From: Campylobacter_B sp963524395
Lineage (GTDB): Bacteria > Campylobacterota > Campylobacteria > Campylobacterales > Campylobacteraceae
Direction: 5' to 3'
Length of the DNA stretch: 64,000 nucleotides
NCBI GenBank assembly: GCA_963524395.1
Contig: CAURGM010000009.1
Coordinates: 20,847-84,846, forward strand
The notes under the pieces were generated by a model. The model searched no databases and had not been told where the DNA came from. It saw only the letters and a list, made by a program, of their open reading frames with translations. The position numbers and the translations under genes were made by a program. Positions 6,723 through 17,314 of this stretch are shown in pieces (positions within the stretch are counted from its first letter, which is position 1; every line of letters begins with the position of its first letter).

Positions 6723-9227
6723 ATGGCTCGCGGAATAATAGGCGTAATCAAAGAGTGGAATCAAAACAAAAAGAAAGAAAAACTAAAAAGAGAGCTTGGC
6801 ATTGACGTAAGCCAAGAAAAACCAAGCGTTAAAAATAAAACAGGAAACGATGTTTTATCGAAAATCAATAAGATCAATAAAAAAGCGGATGAAATTTTAA
6901 TGATAGCAGAGCCGCAAATTTATACGCTAGCGAAAGAAAATAATATTGCTTGCAAATATGGCGAAAATATAATAATTACCAAAGATGGCAACGCGAGTAT
7001 AGCAGTAGAGTTAAAAGGGGCGAGCTATGCCGGAATTAGCTTGGACGATGAGACGGACTACCTCTTAAATCGCGTTATGTTTTTTACCACGCTAAAAGAC
7101 GACGTCGAGATAAATTTAATCATCAAAAAAACTAAGCAAAATGGTAAAGACTATGCCGATAAAAATATAAATCCATACGCAAATGAGATCATAAAGAAAT
7201 GGGAAACTAATCAAGATATATACGCCATAAGATACTTTTTAATAATCTCTACGATGACGAAAAATATCACCGGACTGCTAGAAAGCTTTAAAACCAAGAT
7301 GACTAGTGAGAAAGATGAGGAAAGTGAGGAAAGTGAGAGATTGAAGCAAAAAATCGAGCTTTTAAACGATACGTACTCAAATATCAAAAACTACTTCTCG
7401 ATTTATCAGCCAAGGCAGCTAAGCGGCGATGAGATCATAAATTTTTATGCTACATATTCAAACGCGAAAGAGACGAGCCTTGCATATACGAACGAGTTGA
7501 TCACCGATAGCTACATAAGCTCATACGTCGAATTTAAAAAAGACTACATAGAGTTTTACCGCAACGACGGCACGACCAAATATGCTAGATTTATCAGCGT
7601 AAAAGCATATGAGACCGAGCAGATTAAGTCGATCATCACCTCAAATTTAATCAAAAGCAACAACGAATTTATGGCCATGATTTATCTAAAAGCCTACGAA
7701 AAACGCAAGGCGATCAAGAAGATAAAAGACACCAAAGCGTTTGCCGTAGAGTTAGTCCGCCAAGAGCTAGATCAGTTAATGGAGCTGATCCAAGCCGAAA
7801 GGGAAAATTTGGTAGAGACGAGCTTTTCGGTATATTGCTTAGCCGACAGCTTAAAAGAGCTGGAAAATCGTTCGAACGAGCTAAAAAATATCTTAGAAAA
7901 TCAAGGATTAAATGTCGTACGAGAGACGATAAACCAAAAGCCTCTTTATTTTAGCTTCTTCCCTAGTCGTGGAAATTTAAACGCTAGGAAGAAAACGCTA
8001 AATATCAGTAACCTAGCTACGATCGCAAATTTTGAAAACGAAGTAACCGGGTTTAATAAAAATGACTGGGGCGGCGAAGCGGTAACGACGTTTAAGCACT
8101 TAAATGGCACGCCGTATTTATTCAATTTTCACTGGCAGCCTGACGGCGATCGTCCAGCCGGACATACGATGATAGTGGGCGGAACCGGAAGTGGAAAGAC
8201 GACGCTAGCGCAGTTTTTAATGACGAATTTATTTAAATATCCGATAGATATATTCGCAATGGATAAGCTGCGCGGTATGTATATTTTTACGAACTACATG
8301 GACGGCGAGTACCACGATAGCGAGAGCGACGGCTTTAAATTAAATCCGTTCAGCCTAGCCGACACGAAAGAGAATAGAGACTTTTTAAAAACATGGCTGC
8401 GTTTCATGGCAGAGGTTAAAAACGACGAGCACGAAGCCATAAATGATATTAACAACACAATAGATCGCATATATGACATGAAGCAAAATGGTCAAACGCT
8501 AACGCTTAGTGACTTTATCATATCGCTTCCAAGCGACAATAACGAAAAGTCAAGGCTGAAAATCAGATTTGACAATTACAAAGGCTCAATATTTGACAAC
8601 AAAGAGGACGCCCTAAATTTCACCAAGCAGCTGTCGGTGCTAAATATGGACGGCATACTGCAAAACAAAAAGACAGCCGCGCTTACGGCTATATATATTT
8701 TTCATAAGTTAAAAAATAAAGCTAAAAATAGCGTAGATAAGCGCGGCTTCTTTTGTTTTATAGACGAGCTAAAGGATTATTTGCAAGATGAGACGATGCA
8801 AGAAAAAATTCTTGAGGCGATCCTAGAATGGCGTAAGATAGGCGGGGTAGCTTGCATGGGATTTCAAAGCATGAGTCTATTTAATAATATTGAGCGCGGT
8901 TCGTCGTTTTTAGACAATATTGCAAATTTCGTCATATTTCCGACAAATAGCGAAGAGACGTTAGCGGAGTTAAACGCAATGATAGGGCTAACGCCGACGG
9001 AGGCTAAATTTTTAAAAGAAACGAACTCGAATGCGAGGCAGATACTGCTAAATATGAAATTAAGAAGCGAGAGTGCAAAATTGGATATAGACCTATCGAG
9101 GCTCGGAAGCTACCTACGGGCATTTTCTTCAAGCTCGGACAACGTAATGCTTTTAAAGCAGCTTAAAGACGATAGCCCGATCCACTGGCGAAAACACTAT
9201 ATAGAATTTAAAGAAAATAGGAGTTAA
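6723..9227 (+). CDS. virB4: VirB4-family T4SS ATPase
   Basis: This is the largest transfer protein, 834 residues, near the usual VirB4/TrbE length. Walker A is GGTGSGKTT at about residues 486-494 and Walker B is FIDEL near 678, followed by a GFQS motif typical of the FtsK/HerA-type VirB4 fold. The N-terminal half (up to about 440) is the CagE/TrbE/VirB domain that contacts the membrane complex. VirB4 powers pilus biogenesis and substrate export at the inner membrane. It follows virB3 by eight bases and is followed immediately by a tiny virB7-like lipoprotein gene. Confidence 0.93.
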   Translation: MARGIIGVIKEWNQNKKKEKLKRELGIDVSQEKPSVKNKTGNDVLSKINKINKKADEILMIAEPQIYTLAKENNIACKYGENIIITKDGNASIAVELKGASYAGISLDDETDYLLNRVMFFTTLKDDVEINLIIKKTKQNGKDYADKNINPYANEIIKKWETNQDIYAIRYFLIISTMTKNITGLLESFKTKMTSEKDEESEESERLKQKIELLNDTYSNIKNYFSIYQPRQLSGDEIINFYATYSNAKETSLAYTNELITDSYISSYVEFKKDYIEFYRNDGTTKYARFISVKAYETEQIKSIITSNLIKSNNEFMAMIYLKAYEKRKAIKKIKDTKAFAVELVRQELDQLMELIQAERENLVETSFSVYCLADSLKELENRSNELKNILENQGLNVVRETINQKPLYFSFFPSRGNLNARKKTLNISNLATIANFENEVTGFNKNDWGGEAVTTFKHLNGTPYLFNFHWQPDGDRPAGHTMIVGGTGSGKTTLAQFLMTNLFKYPIDIFAMDKLRGMYIFTNYMDGEYHDSESDGFKLNPFSLADTKENRDFLKTWLRFMAEVKNDEHEAINDINNTIDRIYDMKQNGQTLTLSDFIISLPSDNNEKSRLKIRFDNYKGSIFDNKEDALNFTKQLSVLNMDGILQNKKTAALTAIYIFHKLKNKAKNSVDKRGFFCFIDELKDYLQDETMQEKILEAILEWRKIGGVACMGFQSMSLFNNIERGSSFLDNIANFVIFPTNSEETLAELNAMIGLTPTEAKFLKETNSNARQILLNMKLRSESAKLDIDLSRLGSYLRAFSSSSDNVMLLKQLKDDSPIHWRKHYIEFKENRS

Positions 9228-9229
9228 AG

Positions 9230-9358
9230 ATGAAAAAAGTAGCGATTATTACAGTAATGGCGATATTAACGGCATTTTTAAGCGGATGCGCAGACAAACC
9301 TAGCAAAATAGAAAGAATTAGTCCTTGCGCTTGCTATGATTTTATAAAGGTGGGATAA
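9230..9358 (+). CDS. virB7: VirB7-like mini-lipoprotein, 42 aa
   Basis: This short gene encodes MKKVAIITVMAILTAFLSGC, with the lipobox FLSGC and lipidated Cys at residue 20, then a 22-residue mature peptide with two more Cys (SPCACYDF). AATAGGAG precedes the ATG, and the stop is directly followed by the virB8 ATG without a gap. VirB7 proteins are small lipoproteins that cap VirB9 in the outer-membrane core complex. The position between virB4 and virB8 and the size fit well. It is easily missed because of its length. Confidence 0.8.
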   Translation: MKKVAIITVMAILTAFLSGCADKPSKIERISPCACYDFIKVG

Positions 9359-10009
9359 ATGGCATTCGAAGAGAAGAAAATCGACCCAAATTTTATTTTT
9401 AGAGCCGAAAGAAGCATTAAAGCGTACATGTTTTATACGATCATAGCTCTTGCGGTCGTAAGCGTAAGCCTAGCGGTAGCAATAGCTCTTTTAACGCCGC
9501 TAAAAGAGACGAAGCCAGTTTTGCTTAAATTTTCAGACGGTGACTCCCGCTTCGTAACCATAGACGATACGAATCTAAACGTCCGTAGCAACGAAGAGTT
9601 GCTAAAAAGCATTTTAGCCGGATACGTTAAAAACAGAGAGATGATAAACCGCATAGACGATGTCGAGCGCTATAACGAGATACGCACGCAAAGCAGCAGA
9701 CAGGTATGGGAAGCATTTCAAAGTTTAGTAAGCGATCCCAACTCAATTTATACGACTAAAAATTACTTCCGCAACATTCAAATTTTAAACGTAGCCGTTT
9801 TAAGCCAGAACGTAGCAACAGTCGATTTTCAAGCCGAGATCACAAACCCTACGCGCACTGAAGTAAGTTATAAAAAATATAGAAGCGCAATAGAGTACGA
9901 CTTTCACAACCAAAGCAGCACGTACGCCGATACGATGAAAAACCCTACCGGTTTTATTGTAAGCAAATACCAAGTAACGCAAATCTTGGATGAAAAGGGC
10001 TCAAAATGA
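9359..10009 (+). CDS. virB8: VirB8-like T4SS assembly protein
   Basis: The product has 216 residues: a short cytoplasmic N-terminus, one membrane helix (about 27-46, YTIIALAVVSVSLAVAIALL) and a periplasmic domain. The periplasmic part contains VRSNEELLKS, RYNEIR and a late VSKYQVTQI strand, consistent with the NTF2-like VirB8 fold. VirB8 nucleates the inner-membrane complex and contacts VirB9 and VirB10. The ATG directly follows the virB7 stop, and the end overlaps virB9 by four bases (ATGA), which indicates translational coupling. The identity is strong from topology plus operon position. Confidence 0.88.
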   Translation: MAFEEKKIDPNFIFRAERSIKAYMFYTIIALAVVSVSLAVAIALLTPLKETKPVLLKFSDGDSRFVTIDDTNLNVRSNEELLKSILAGYVKNREMINRIDDVERYNEIRTQSSRQVWEAFQSLVSDPNSIYTTKNYFRNIQILNVAVLSQNVATVDFQAEITNPTRTEVSYKKYRSAIEYDFHNQSSTYADTMKNPTGFIVSKYQVTQILDEKGSK

Positions 10010-11277
10010 GAAATTTAATAAAACTTTCAATCGTCTCGATACTTGTATTAAATTTAAGCGCAGCCGAGCCGCAGGAGGGGCTAAGCGAAGAGCAGATGAA
10101 TCAAATCCGTGCTATTATGCGCCAAACACAAGAGCTGGTAAACGAGCAACAGCAAAACGGCTCTATGGGCGAAGATATATTTAACGATAAAAACAAAGAC
10201 GTAAACAACAACATACAATCAAATTTTAAAATAAATCCGCTCGGATTATATAGACAAAGGCAGCAGCCTCAAGGAGCAAAATTTAACGATCCCAATGCCG
10301 GGCAAATTCCCGAACAAGACGTAATAGACTTCGGAAGCGCACCCGATGCCTCGGATAGACAGATGGGCAAAGACGAGCTAGAGCTTATGAAAAACGCTAT
10401 CCGCAATCAAGACTTGAAAGCATTGCAGCAAAAATTTCACTCAAAGAAATATAGCGGATACGAAAATACGCAAGTAGTCAAATATCAGCCCGATAAAACC
10501 ATCAAAATTCGTACGCGCCACGCAATGGCGACGACGCTGATATTTGATAGCGAGATAGACAATTTCGTGCTAGGCGACCAAACCGGCTTTAAAATAGAGC
10601 AAATCCCGAGCCAGCCTAACGCCATTGCGATAATTCCGCAGTTAATCGGCATCGATACGAGCCTAACGATTTTTACGAGCGACGGAAAAATCCACACCTT
10701 TTATATTTTTTCAACGGATTATAAAAATTCAAGCGATCCAAGCTTCATAGTTCGCATACAAGACGGCGAAACACAAAAAGCCAAGCTCGCTAAACTTGAA
10801 GAGGACAGCAAAGAGTATCTAACCATAAAAGACGGCATAGCCGAGCTGAAAGTCAAAAAAAGCGATATTTACAGCGGATATACACAAAAAGCCAAAAAAG
10901 AAAACGAGTGGCTGCTATCGGCTGAAATTTTTAGCGATAAGAAATTTACGTATTTTAAGTATTCAAAAGACGAAATGCCGCAAATTCCTACTATTTACGC
11001 AGTCATCGATAAACAAGATAGTCCGGTAGAAACGAGGGTAATAGGCGATTACATAATCGCGGAGACTATAAATCCGAAATTTACGATTAAAAGCGGTGAT
11101 AGCTACGTATGCGTAGATCGTAAAGAAACGCAGGCTGAAAAACTAAGAAAAGAGATAAGAAAGAATTTAAATACCGATGAAGAAGCCGTGAAACAAAGAC
11201 AAAAAGAACATAGCAAAACAATAACAAAAAATCAAGAAAAATATAATGAATCCGTAAAGAAAGCAAGGGGATTTTAG
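10006..11277 (+). CDS. virB9: VirB9/TrbG-like outer-membrane core protein
   Basis: The 423-residue product starts with a signal peptide (LIKLSIVSILVLNLSAAEP). The middle has beta strands typical of VirB9 (KTIKIRTRHAMATTLIFDSEI, read across residues ~165-185, then VLGDQTGFKI) and the C-terminal region has TYFKYSKDEMPQIPTIYAVI, the CagX/VirB9 C-terminal domain. VirB9 forms the outer-membrane ring with VirB7 and VirB10. The protein is longer than the usual 270-300 residues because of a Gln/Asn-rich N-terminal spacer (about 20-140) and a charged C-terminal tail. The start overlaps virB8 by four bases. Confidence 0.88.
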   Translation: MRNLIKLSIVSILVLNLSAAEPQEGLSEEQMNQIRAIMRQTQELVNEQQQNGSMGEDIFNDKNKDVNNNIQSNFKINPLGLYRQRQQPQGAKFNDPNAGQIPEQDVIDFGSAPDASDRQMGKDELELMKNAIRNQDLKALQQKFHSKKYSGYENTQVVKYQPDKTIKIRTRHAMATTLIFDSEIDNFVLGDQTGFKIEQIPSQPNAIAIIPQLIGIDTSLTIFTSDGKIHTFYIFSTDYKNSSDPSFIVRIQDGETQKAKLAKLEEDSKEYLTIKDGIAELKVKKSDIYSGYTQKAKKENEWLLSAEIFSDKKFTYFKYSKDEMPQIPTIYAVIDKQDSPVETRVIGDYIIAETINPKFTIKSGDSYVCVDRKETQAEKLRKEIRKNLNTDEEAVKQRQKEHSKTITKNQEKYNESVKKARGF

Positions 11278-11278
11278 A

Positions 11279-12472
<1,194 letters not shown>

Positions 12473-12484
12473 AGGGGAAAACCG

Positions 12485-12697
12485 ATGCAATACGAACAAA
12501 TCAAAAGCCAAGTTAAGACTGAGCTACAAAATAAAAAAGCAAACGATAGACTACTAAAACGCATAGCAAATCAGCTAAAAATTACCGAAAAGGCTGAAGC
12601 AAGCGCCGCAAAAGAGAGGCAGAAGCTAGAAAAGCTAGTGCAAGAGAAGAACGATTTAGCAGGCGCGAGCGCAACGGAAGCAAGCCAAGAAGAGTAA
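12485..12697 (+). CDS. Small coiled-coil protein in the virB operon
   Basis: The 70-residue product is highly charged and helical (KKANDRLLKRIANQLKITEK, then AKERQKLEKLVQEKNDLAG) with no signal or membrane segment, so a short cytoplasmic coiled coil is likely. AAAGGGGAAAACC precedes the ATG, and virB11 starts one base after the stop. The position between virB10 and virB11 is constant in appearance with an operon gene, but I do not recognise the family. It might act as a chaperone or regulator of the VirB11 ATPase; that is only a guess from position. Confidence 0.6.
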   Translation: MQYEQIKSQVKTELQNKKANDRLLKRIANQLKITEKAEASAAKERQKLEKLVQEKNDLAGASATEASQEE

Positions 12698-12698
12698 A

Positions 12699-13646
12699 AT
12701 GAGCGAAAGCATAATTTTAAATAATATTTTAGGTGTTTTAAAGCCGTATTTGACCCTACGGGCAAATGAGCTGATATTTAATCGGCCGTGCGAAATCAAC
12801 ATAGACTACGGCGACCACTGGGAAATAGTACAAGACCCAAAGCTAGATATTAAATTTCTAAATAATTTTTTGATCGAGCTGGCCACTAGGAGAAATCAGC
12901 GCTTCGATGAAACGCATTGCCATCTTTCGTGCGAGCTGCCCGATCCGTTTTTGCGTTACCGCGTTCAAGCGCAGCATAAATCGAGCCTATTTAATAGCGA
13001 TATCGCAATTTGCATAAGAATACCGAGCAAAGAGGCCTTTAAACTAGAAAGCTTTACATTAAGTCAAAACGTGATAAACGAGGGCTGGACTTATGAAAAA
13101 ATCAAAGAGCTGATCCGGGATAAGAAAAACGTACTTTTAAGCGGCGGAACTGGAAGCGGGAAGACCAGTTTTTTAAACTCGTTAATGGGAGAAATAGACC
13201 CGGGCGAGCGAGTAGTCACCATAGAGGACAGCCAAGAGCTGAGGGTAGAAAACGTAAATAAAACGCAGCTGGCCGTACCGAAAATCGCCACCGAAATTTA
13301 CAGCTATCAGGTAGCGATCGATAATGCGATGCGTTTGCGACCAGATAGGCTATTTTTGGGCGAGATAGACATCCGTAATACCTTTTCGTTTTTAAGAGTA
13401 AACAACACTGGGCATGCTGGAAATTTAAGTACCTTGCACGCAAATAATCCCAAAGACGCCATAAAGGCCATTAAAACCAATATTATTTTAGGAGGTGGCC
13501 TATCAAGCGTGGATGATCGCATGCTAGATAGCCTTATCGTCACGGCGATTGACTACATTATCCAAATAGCTAGAGTAAAAAACCAAAGAGTCGTGACCGA
13601 TATTTTAAATTTAAAAGAACTAGACATTGCAAAGATCGTAGCATGA
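12699..13646 (+). CDS. virB11: VirB11-family hexameric ATPase
   Basis: The 315-residue product has Walker A GGTGSGKTSF at about residues 149-158, an Asp box VVTIEDSQELR, then RPDRLFLGEI (Walker B region) and a His box (NTGHAGNLSTLHANNP). These are the four signatures of the GspE/VirB11 secretion ATPases. The N-terminal domain (1-110) includes NELIFNRP, as in VirB11. It forms a hexamer at the cytoplasmic face and switches the channel between pilus assembly and DNA export. The mobC gene overlaps its end by four bases. Confidence 0.93.
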   Translation: MSESIILNNILGVLKPYLTLRANELIFNRPCEINIDYGDHWEIVQDPKLDIKFLNNFLIELATRRNQRFDETHCHLSCELPDPFLRYRVQAQHKSSLFNSDIAICIRIPSKEAFKLESFTLSQNVINEGWTYEKIKELIRDKKNVLLSGGTGSGKTSFLNSLMGEIDPGERVVTIEDSQELRVENVNKTQLAVPKIATEIYSYQVAIDNAMRLRPDRLFLGEIDIRNTFSFLRVNNTGHAGNLSTLHANNPKDAIKAIKTNIILGGGLSSVDDRMLDSLIVTAIDYIIQIARVKNQRVVTDILNLKELDIAKIVA

Positions 13647-14053
13647 GAAAAGTAGCCGCGCATTTTATATACTTTACCGAAGCTGACGCAAGAGTACTAA
13701 AACGCCTATCTCAAAGGCGCAACGAAAGCAAATCGGCGGTAGTTCGGAAGCTGGTGCATATAGAAAAATATGCCGACGTGCTAGAACAGATAGAAACGAA
13801 TAACGAAATAATAAGCGAATTCTTACGAGAATTCGGTCGCTTGGGGGCAAATTTAAATCAAATCGCTTATCATCTAAATGCAAACATTACCGGTCCCGAA
13901 GAAGCTAAAAACGACCTAGAAAAGAATATGCGAGACTTTGCGGCAGCCATAAAAGAACTAAGCGCAAAAATTGAAGATTTAAAAATAAAAATAGAAGTGG
14001 AGCGTGTAAAAACGCCGAGCAATGAGGGGGCAAAAGGGGAGGAAAATGGATAG
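13643..14053 (+). CDS. mobC: MobC-like relaxosome accessory protein
   Basis: The 136-residue protein has an N-terminal ribbon-helix-helix-like stretch (VAAHFIYFTEADARVLKRLS, then RNESKSAVVRKLV) and the MobC signature RLGANLNQIAYHLN near residues 69-82, which matches the GxNLNQIA motif of the Pfam MobC family. Such proteins bind oriT and help the relaxase melt the nick region. The C-terminal part is a charged helix. It overlaps virB11 by four bases and virD4 by eight, linking relaxosome and coupling protein in one operon. Its likely DNA target is the inverted repeats near 5557-5686. Confidence 0.8.
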   Translation: MRKVAAHFIYFTEADARVLKRLSQRRNESKSAVVRKLVHIEKYADVLEQIETNNEIISEFLREFGRLGANLNQIAYHLNANITGPEEAKNDLEKNMRDFAAAIKELSAKIEDLKIKIEVERVKTPSNEGAKGEENG

Positions 14054-15980
14054 TTCAAAAGGTTTTACCGCCAAAAGATGGGCTTGGGCTTTTTTCGTTT
14101 CGCTTATAATGGGCGTAGTGCTATATTTGGCGGTAGTCAAGGTTATTTTTAATCCGGATTTGATAAAAGTACCCGCAGTGGCGTATAAAATTTTAATAAA
14201 TATAGGCGCGCCGACGCTAAAATTAAAGGCTTACGTCGCATTATTTACGCTGATCGCCCCGTTTTTGGTAGTCTTTACGTGGTGGCTATTGCCGTATTTT
14301 AGAGACGGCGAAGATTACGGATCGGCAAGGTTCGCGACGCCCGAAGACTTCCCTAAAATGAATATAAACTATAAAAACGGCTTGGTGCTAGGATGTCACA
14401 ATATAGATAGCGATAATCCGCAGTTTTTAAGGGCTACGCAGCCGCTCTCAACGCTAGTGGTAGCGCCTCCTGGAAGCGGTAAAACGGCGGGTATGATCAT
14501 TCCAAATTTACTAAGCGTACCGGCTTCTTGCGTAACGCTAGATATCAAAGGCGAACTATATAAAAAAACAGCCGGGTATAGGCAAAAATATTTTAACAAC
14601 GAAATTCAGCTATTCTCCCCTTTTAGCTGGGATAATACGCTATTTTTTAACCCGTTCGATCGTTCAATCGTTAAAGACATGGAGTATATACACATAAAGA
14701 AATTGGCCGAGCAGATAGCTTCTACCATTTTCGTAGGCGAAAAAGGCAGCGAAAACGACCACTGGATAAAATCGGCAAGAACGATGTTTGTATTTTTCGC
14801 CGAATACTTTATGCAAAAAGACAAACATGCTACGCTAGCCCAACTTGCACAAGCTCCAAAAGCCGATTATTTCGAGTATTTGGACGAAAAATTCGGCGAA
14901 GAGGCAATGAAAGAGATAGACGAAGATGATCCCGAGCAAGAAAGAGAGAGAGACTATGACGTAGATACTTTTAAAATTTGGCTAAAACAGACAAGCTTTG
15001 ACGAAAGTATCGACGAAAGCACGAGAAATCAGGCTAGAGCGTATGCAAGAGCCGCAGATAATGAATTTGCAAGTATAAAATCGACATACGACACGTTTAT
15101 GACGGTTTTTAGCAATCCGCAAGTAGCCAACGCAACCAGCAAGATGAGCTTTACGTTCGAGGATTTAAGAGCGAAAAGAATATCGATGTACGTAGTCGTT
15201 CAGACCGAAGATATCGAAATTTTAGCTCCTTTAATTCGTATTTTCATAGAAACATTATTTAAGAAATTAATGAGCGGAGAAGAATGTAGTGATCCTGAGA
15301 GATTTATATACTTTTTTGGGGATGAGTTCGTGCGCTTCGGCAAGATGCCATTTTTATTAGAAGCCCCCGCACTTTGCAGAAGCTACGGGCTTTTACCGGT
15401 TTTCGTTACGCAAAGTTACGAGCAGATCAAAAAATACTACGGCGAAGACGATATGAATATTGTAAAAAATAACAGTGGATATCACGTAATTTTTAACATG
15501 AATAGTGACAAAGACGCAGAGGATACGAGCAAGTTAATAGGCGACTACACAAATATTAAAATCAGCAAATCGCAAGGCAATATGGAGCTATTTAAAAGCA
15601 ATATCTCAAGGAGTAAGGAAGCCAAAAAGCTAGTAACCGCCCAAGATTTGAAAAACCAAGACAGCAGCGATATTTTAATCCTCGTTAAAGGCTTTTATAA
15701 GATGCCTATCAAGGCAAAAGTGCCTTATTGGTTCAAGATGGCGCAGTGGAAAGGAGCGGACAAGCTAGAAGTGGGAGTAAAAGCCGAGCCAAATGAGGTG
15801 ACCGCGCCGCAAGACGTTCATATCGCTAAAAAAGGGAGCGAAAAAGAGGCGGAGGGCGAAGCGAAAACTGCGGAAAATAACGCAAATTTAAGCCAGAGCG
15901 AAATCAAGCCGGCGGATGATAAAAAACAACAAAGAGACGAGTTGTTAAAAGCTCTAAAAATTAAAGTGGATAGGGAGTAA
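14046..15980 (+). CDS. virD4: VirD4-type coupling protein
   Basis: With the ATG at 14046, after GGGGAGG, the product is 644 residues. Two N-terminal membrane helices (about 14-40 and 62-85) are followed by YGSARFATPED and Walker A APPGSGKTAGM at about 140-150. Further on are VTLDIKGELYK (Walker B-like), FFGDEFVRFG and VFVTQSYEQI, all typical of TraG/VirD4. VirD4 brings the relaxase-DNA complex to the channel. The last ~80 residues are a charged tail. An upstream in-frame start at 14022 exists but would lie deeper in mobC. Stop is followed by an AT-rich gap, so the core operon probably ends here. Confidence 0.93.
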   Translation: MDSSKGFTAKRWAWAFFVSLIMGVVLYLAVVKVIFNPDLIKVPAVAYKILINIGAPTLKLKAYVALFTLIAPFLVVFTWWLLPYFRDGEDYGSARFATPEDFPKMNINYKNGLVLGCHNIDSDNPQFLRATQPLSTLVVAPPGSGKTAGMIIPNLLSVPASCVTLDIKGELYKKTAGYRQKYFNNEIQLFSPFSWDNTLFFNPFDRSIVKDMEYIHIKKLAEQIASTIFVGEKGSENDHWIKSARTMFVFFAEYFMQKDKHATLAQLAQAPKADYFEYLDEKFGEEAMKEIDEDDPEQERERDYDVDTFKIWLKQTSFDESIDESTRNQARAYARAADNEFASIKSTYDTFMTVFSNPQVANATSKMSFTFEDLRAKRISMYVVVQTEDIEILAPLIRIFIETLFKKLMSGEECSDPERFIYFFGDEFVRFGKMPFLLEAPALCRSYGLLPVFVTQSYEQIKKYYGEDDMNIVKNNSGYHVIFNMNSDKDAEDTSKLIGDYTNIKISKSQGNMELFKSNISRSKEAKKLVTAQDLKNQDSSDILILVKGFYKMPIKAKVPYWFKMAQWKGADKLEVGVKAEPNEVTAPQDVHIAKKGSEKEAEGEAKTAENNANLSQSEIKPADDKKQQRDELLKALKIKVDRE

Positions 15981-16058
15981 AATTTTATAAATTTTTATAA
16001 TAAATTTAGTAAAAAATTTAAAAATATAATATTTTTATTTTTTCTAAATTTAAATTAT

Positions 16059-16135
16059 ACATAATTTTATTTTTAAATGTTTTATTATTTCTTAAGAGCT
16101 CTAATCTAAATTTTTATCGAAGATTTAAATTAGAG
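16059..16135. repeat. AT motif copy C plus inverted repeat after virD4
   Basis: Positions 16059-16096 match the AT motif copy at 3747-3783. Directly after it, GCTCTAATCTAAAT (16099-16112) pairs with ATTTAAATTAGAGC (16122-16135) with one mismatch, and AGCTCTAA recurs at 16141. The hairpin could end the virB-virD4 transcript or act as an operator for the next unit beginning at 16171. No gene is visible in 15981-16170. Confidence 0.5.
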
Positions 16136-16170
16136 CCCAAAGCTCTAAAATCTACCCTAAGGAGTAAGCA

Positions 16171-16365
16171 ATGACCTATGCAGAGAAGCAAGAGCAAGAA
16201 AAGGCATACAAAGAGTATGAGAAAAATCTTGCCGAGCGATTTGCAACAAGCGAAGATGGCGAGTTTGAACTCAGCGACGGCGAAAGCAAGGAGTGGGAAT
16301 ATTTAAATAAGTCCCACCAAAGCATGGAGATCGACGAGCAAGACAAGCCTAACACCGACTCATAG
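16171..16365 (+). CDS. Hypothetical acidic protein, 64 aa
   Basis: AAGGAG lies eight bases before the ATG. The product is extremely polar, rich in Glu, Lys and Ser, and predicted to be helical then disordered (EKQEQEKAYKEYEKNLAERF). It has no membrane segment or motif. Small acidic proteins next to ArdC-like or antirestriction genes can be DNA mimics, but this one has many lysines too, so I do not assign a role. It lies 41 bases before the ArdC-like gene and is probably cotranscribed with it. Confidence 0.55.
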   Translation: MTYAEKQEQEKAYKEYEKNLAERFATSEDGEFELSDGESKEWEYLNKSHQSMEIDEQDKPNTDS

Positions 16366-16406
16366 CCCAAAAGCTATGAGTAAACGACAGATGTAAGGAT
16401 AAAAAA

Positions 16407-17258
16407 ATGGCAACAGAACAAGAGAAAAAGAGTTGGGAGCAAATGAGTAATGTCGAGAAAAAAGAGAGCTTTGATAAATACATTAAATATAAGCTCTTCG
16501 AAGCCCACAAGACCGCAAAAGCGGACTGGCAAAGGGATATGAGTAAGGAAGAAGTAGACAATACTATGCCTTACAATGCCCTAACCGGCAAGACGTACTC
16601 AAGAGAGACTAGCATGCTTTTAAGGGCTGAAATGGCTATAAGAGGCTATGAAAAAGCGCAGTTCGTAACGATGGAGCAAGGAAATGCAATGGGTGGGGTA
16701 CTCAAGCTCAAGCACGACGAGCAAACCGGTGAAATTTTAAAGACCAAAAACGGCCTGCAGGCAAGAGTCGAGGGCGTCAAAATGCTTTATATCGCAGATC
16801 ATGAAATGAGACCTAAATTAGACAAAAACGGCAACGAAGTTATAGCGACCGTAAAAGATAAGGAGGGAAACGTTAGATTTGACGAAAATACCGGCAAAGC
16901 GATTACATACGTTGTTAAGGAAAAAATCCCGATTAAACCGCGATTGGAGACGAAAACGCTCTATCACGTAAGCCAATTCAACGGGCTAAACGAAGAAAAA
17001 ATCAAAGAGCGGGATCTAACGGCAATACAAAACTACCGAGAAGCCGCAAAAGACCAAGCATATGAAGCAAGGGTCGACTATGGCAAAACTTTGGGAATAG
17101 GTGGAAATTTAGCTAAGCAGCTAAACAACCTAACTATGGCGCAAATCAAAGGCGTAGATTATTATAATCCGGCGCAAAGGCTTGATATGTCCAAAGAAGC
17201 TCAAAAAGCTAAGCAGCAGATCAAGCAACAATATAACAGCATAGAGCAAGGTAGATAG
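16407..17258 (+). CDS. ArdC-like N-terminal (ssDNA-binding) domain protein without protease domain
   Basis: The N-terminal ~100 residues resemble the ArdC N-terminal ssDNA-binding domain: MPYNALTGKTYSRETSMLL corresponds to the PxNxxTGxxYxGxN motif. ArdC proteins protect incoming single-stranded plasmid DNA from restriction and usually add a zinc metallopeptidase domain with HExxH. Here the remaining ~180 residues contain no HExxH, only a lysine-rich beta region and a helical tail. It is soluble and without a signal peptide. Location just after the transfer operon fits an establishment function. The domain call is moderate; the missing peptidase is plain from the sequence. Confidence 0.55.
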   Translation: MATEQEKKSWEQMSNVEKKESFDKYIKYKLFEAHKTAKADWQRDMSKEEVDNTMPYNALTGKTYSRETSMLLRAEMAIRGYEKAQFVTMEQGNAMGGVLKLKHDEQTGEILKTKNGLQARVEGVKMLYIADHEMRPKLDKNGNEVIATVKDKEGNVRFDENTGKAITYVVKEKIPIKPRLETKTLYHVSQFNGLNEEKIKERDLTAIQNYREAAKDQAYEARVDYGKTLGIGGNLAKQLNNLTMAQIKGVDYYNPAQRLDMSKEAQKAKQQIKQQYNSIEQGR

Positions 17259-17280
17259 GTTAAGTCAAACTTAGGGTAGA

Positions 17281-17299
17281 TCGGGGCGAAAGCCCCCGA
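17281..17299 (+). other. Intercistronic GNRA-type hairpin
   Basis: TCGGGGC is followed by GAAA and then GCCCCCGA, a stable stem with a tetraloop and one bulge. No T-run follows, and the next ATG is 16 bases downstream. It may stabilise or process the transcript between the ArdC-like gene and the next small gene. Confidence 0.45.
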
Positions 17300-17314
17300 A
17301 TTTAAGGAATTAAA

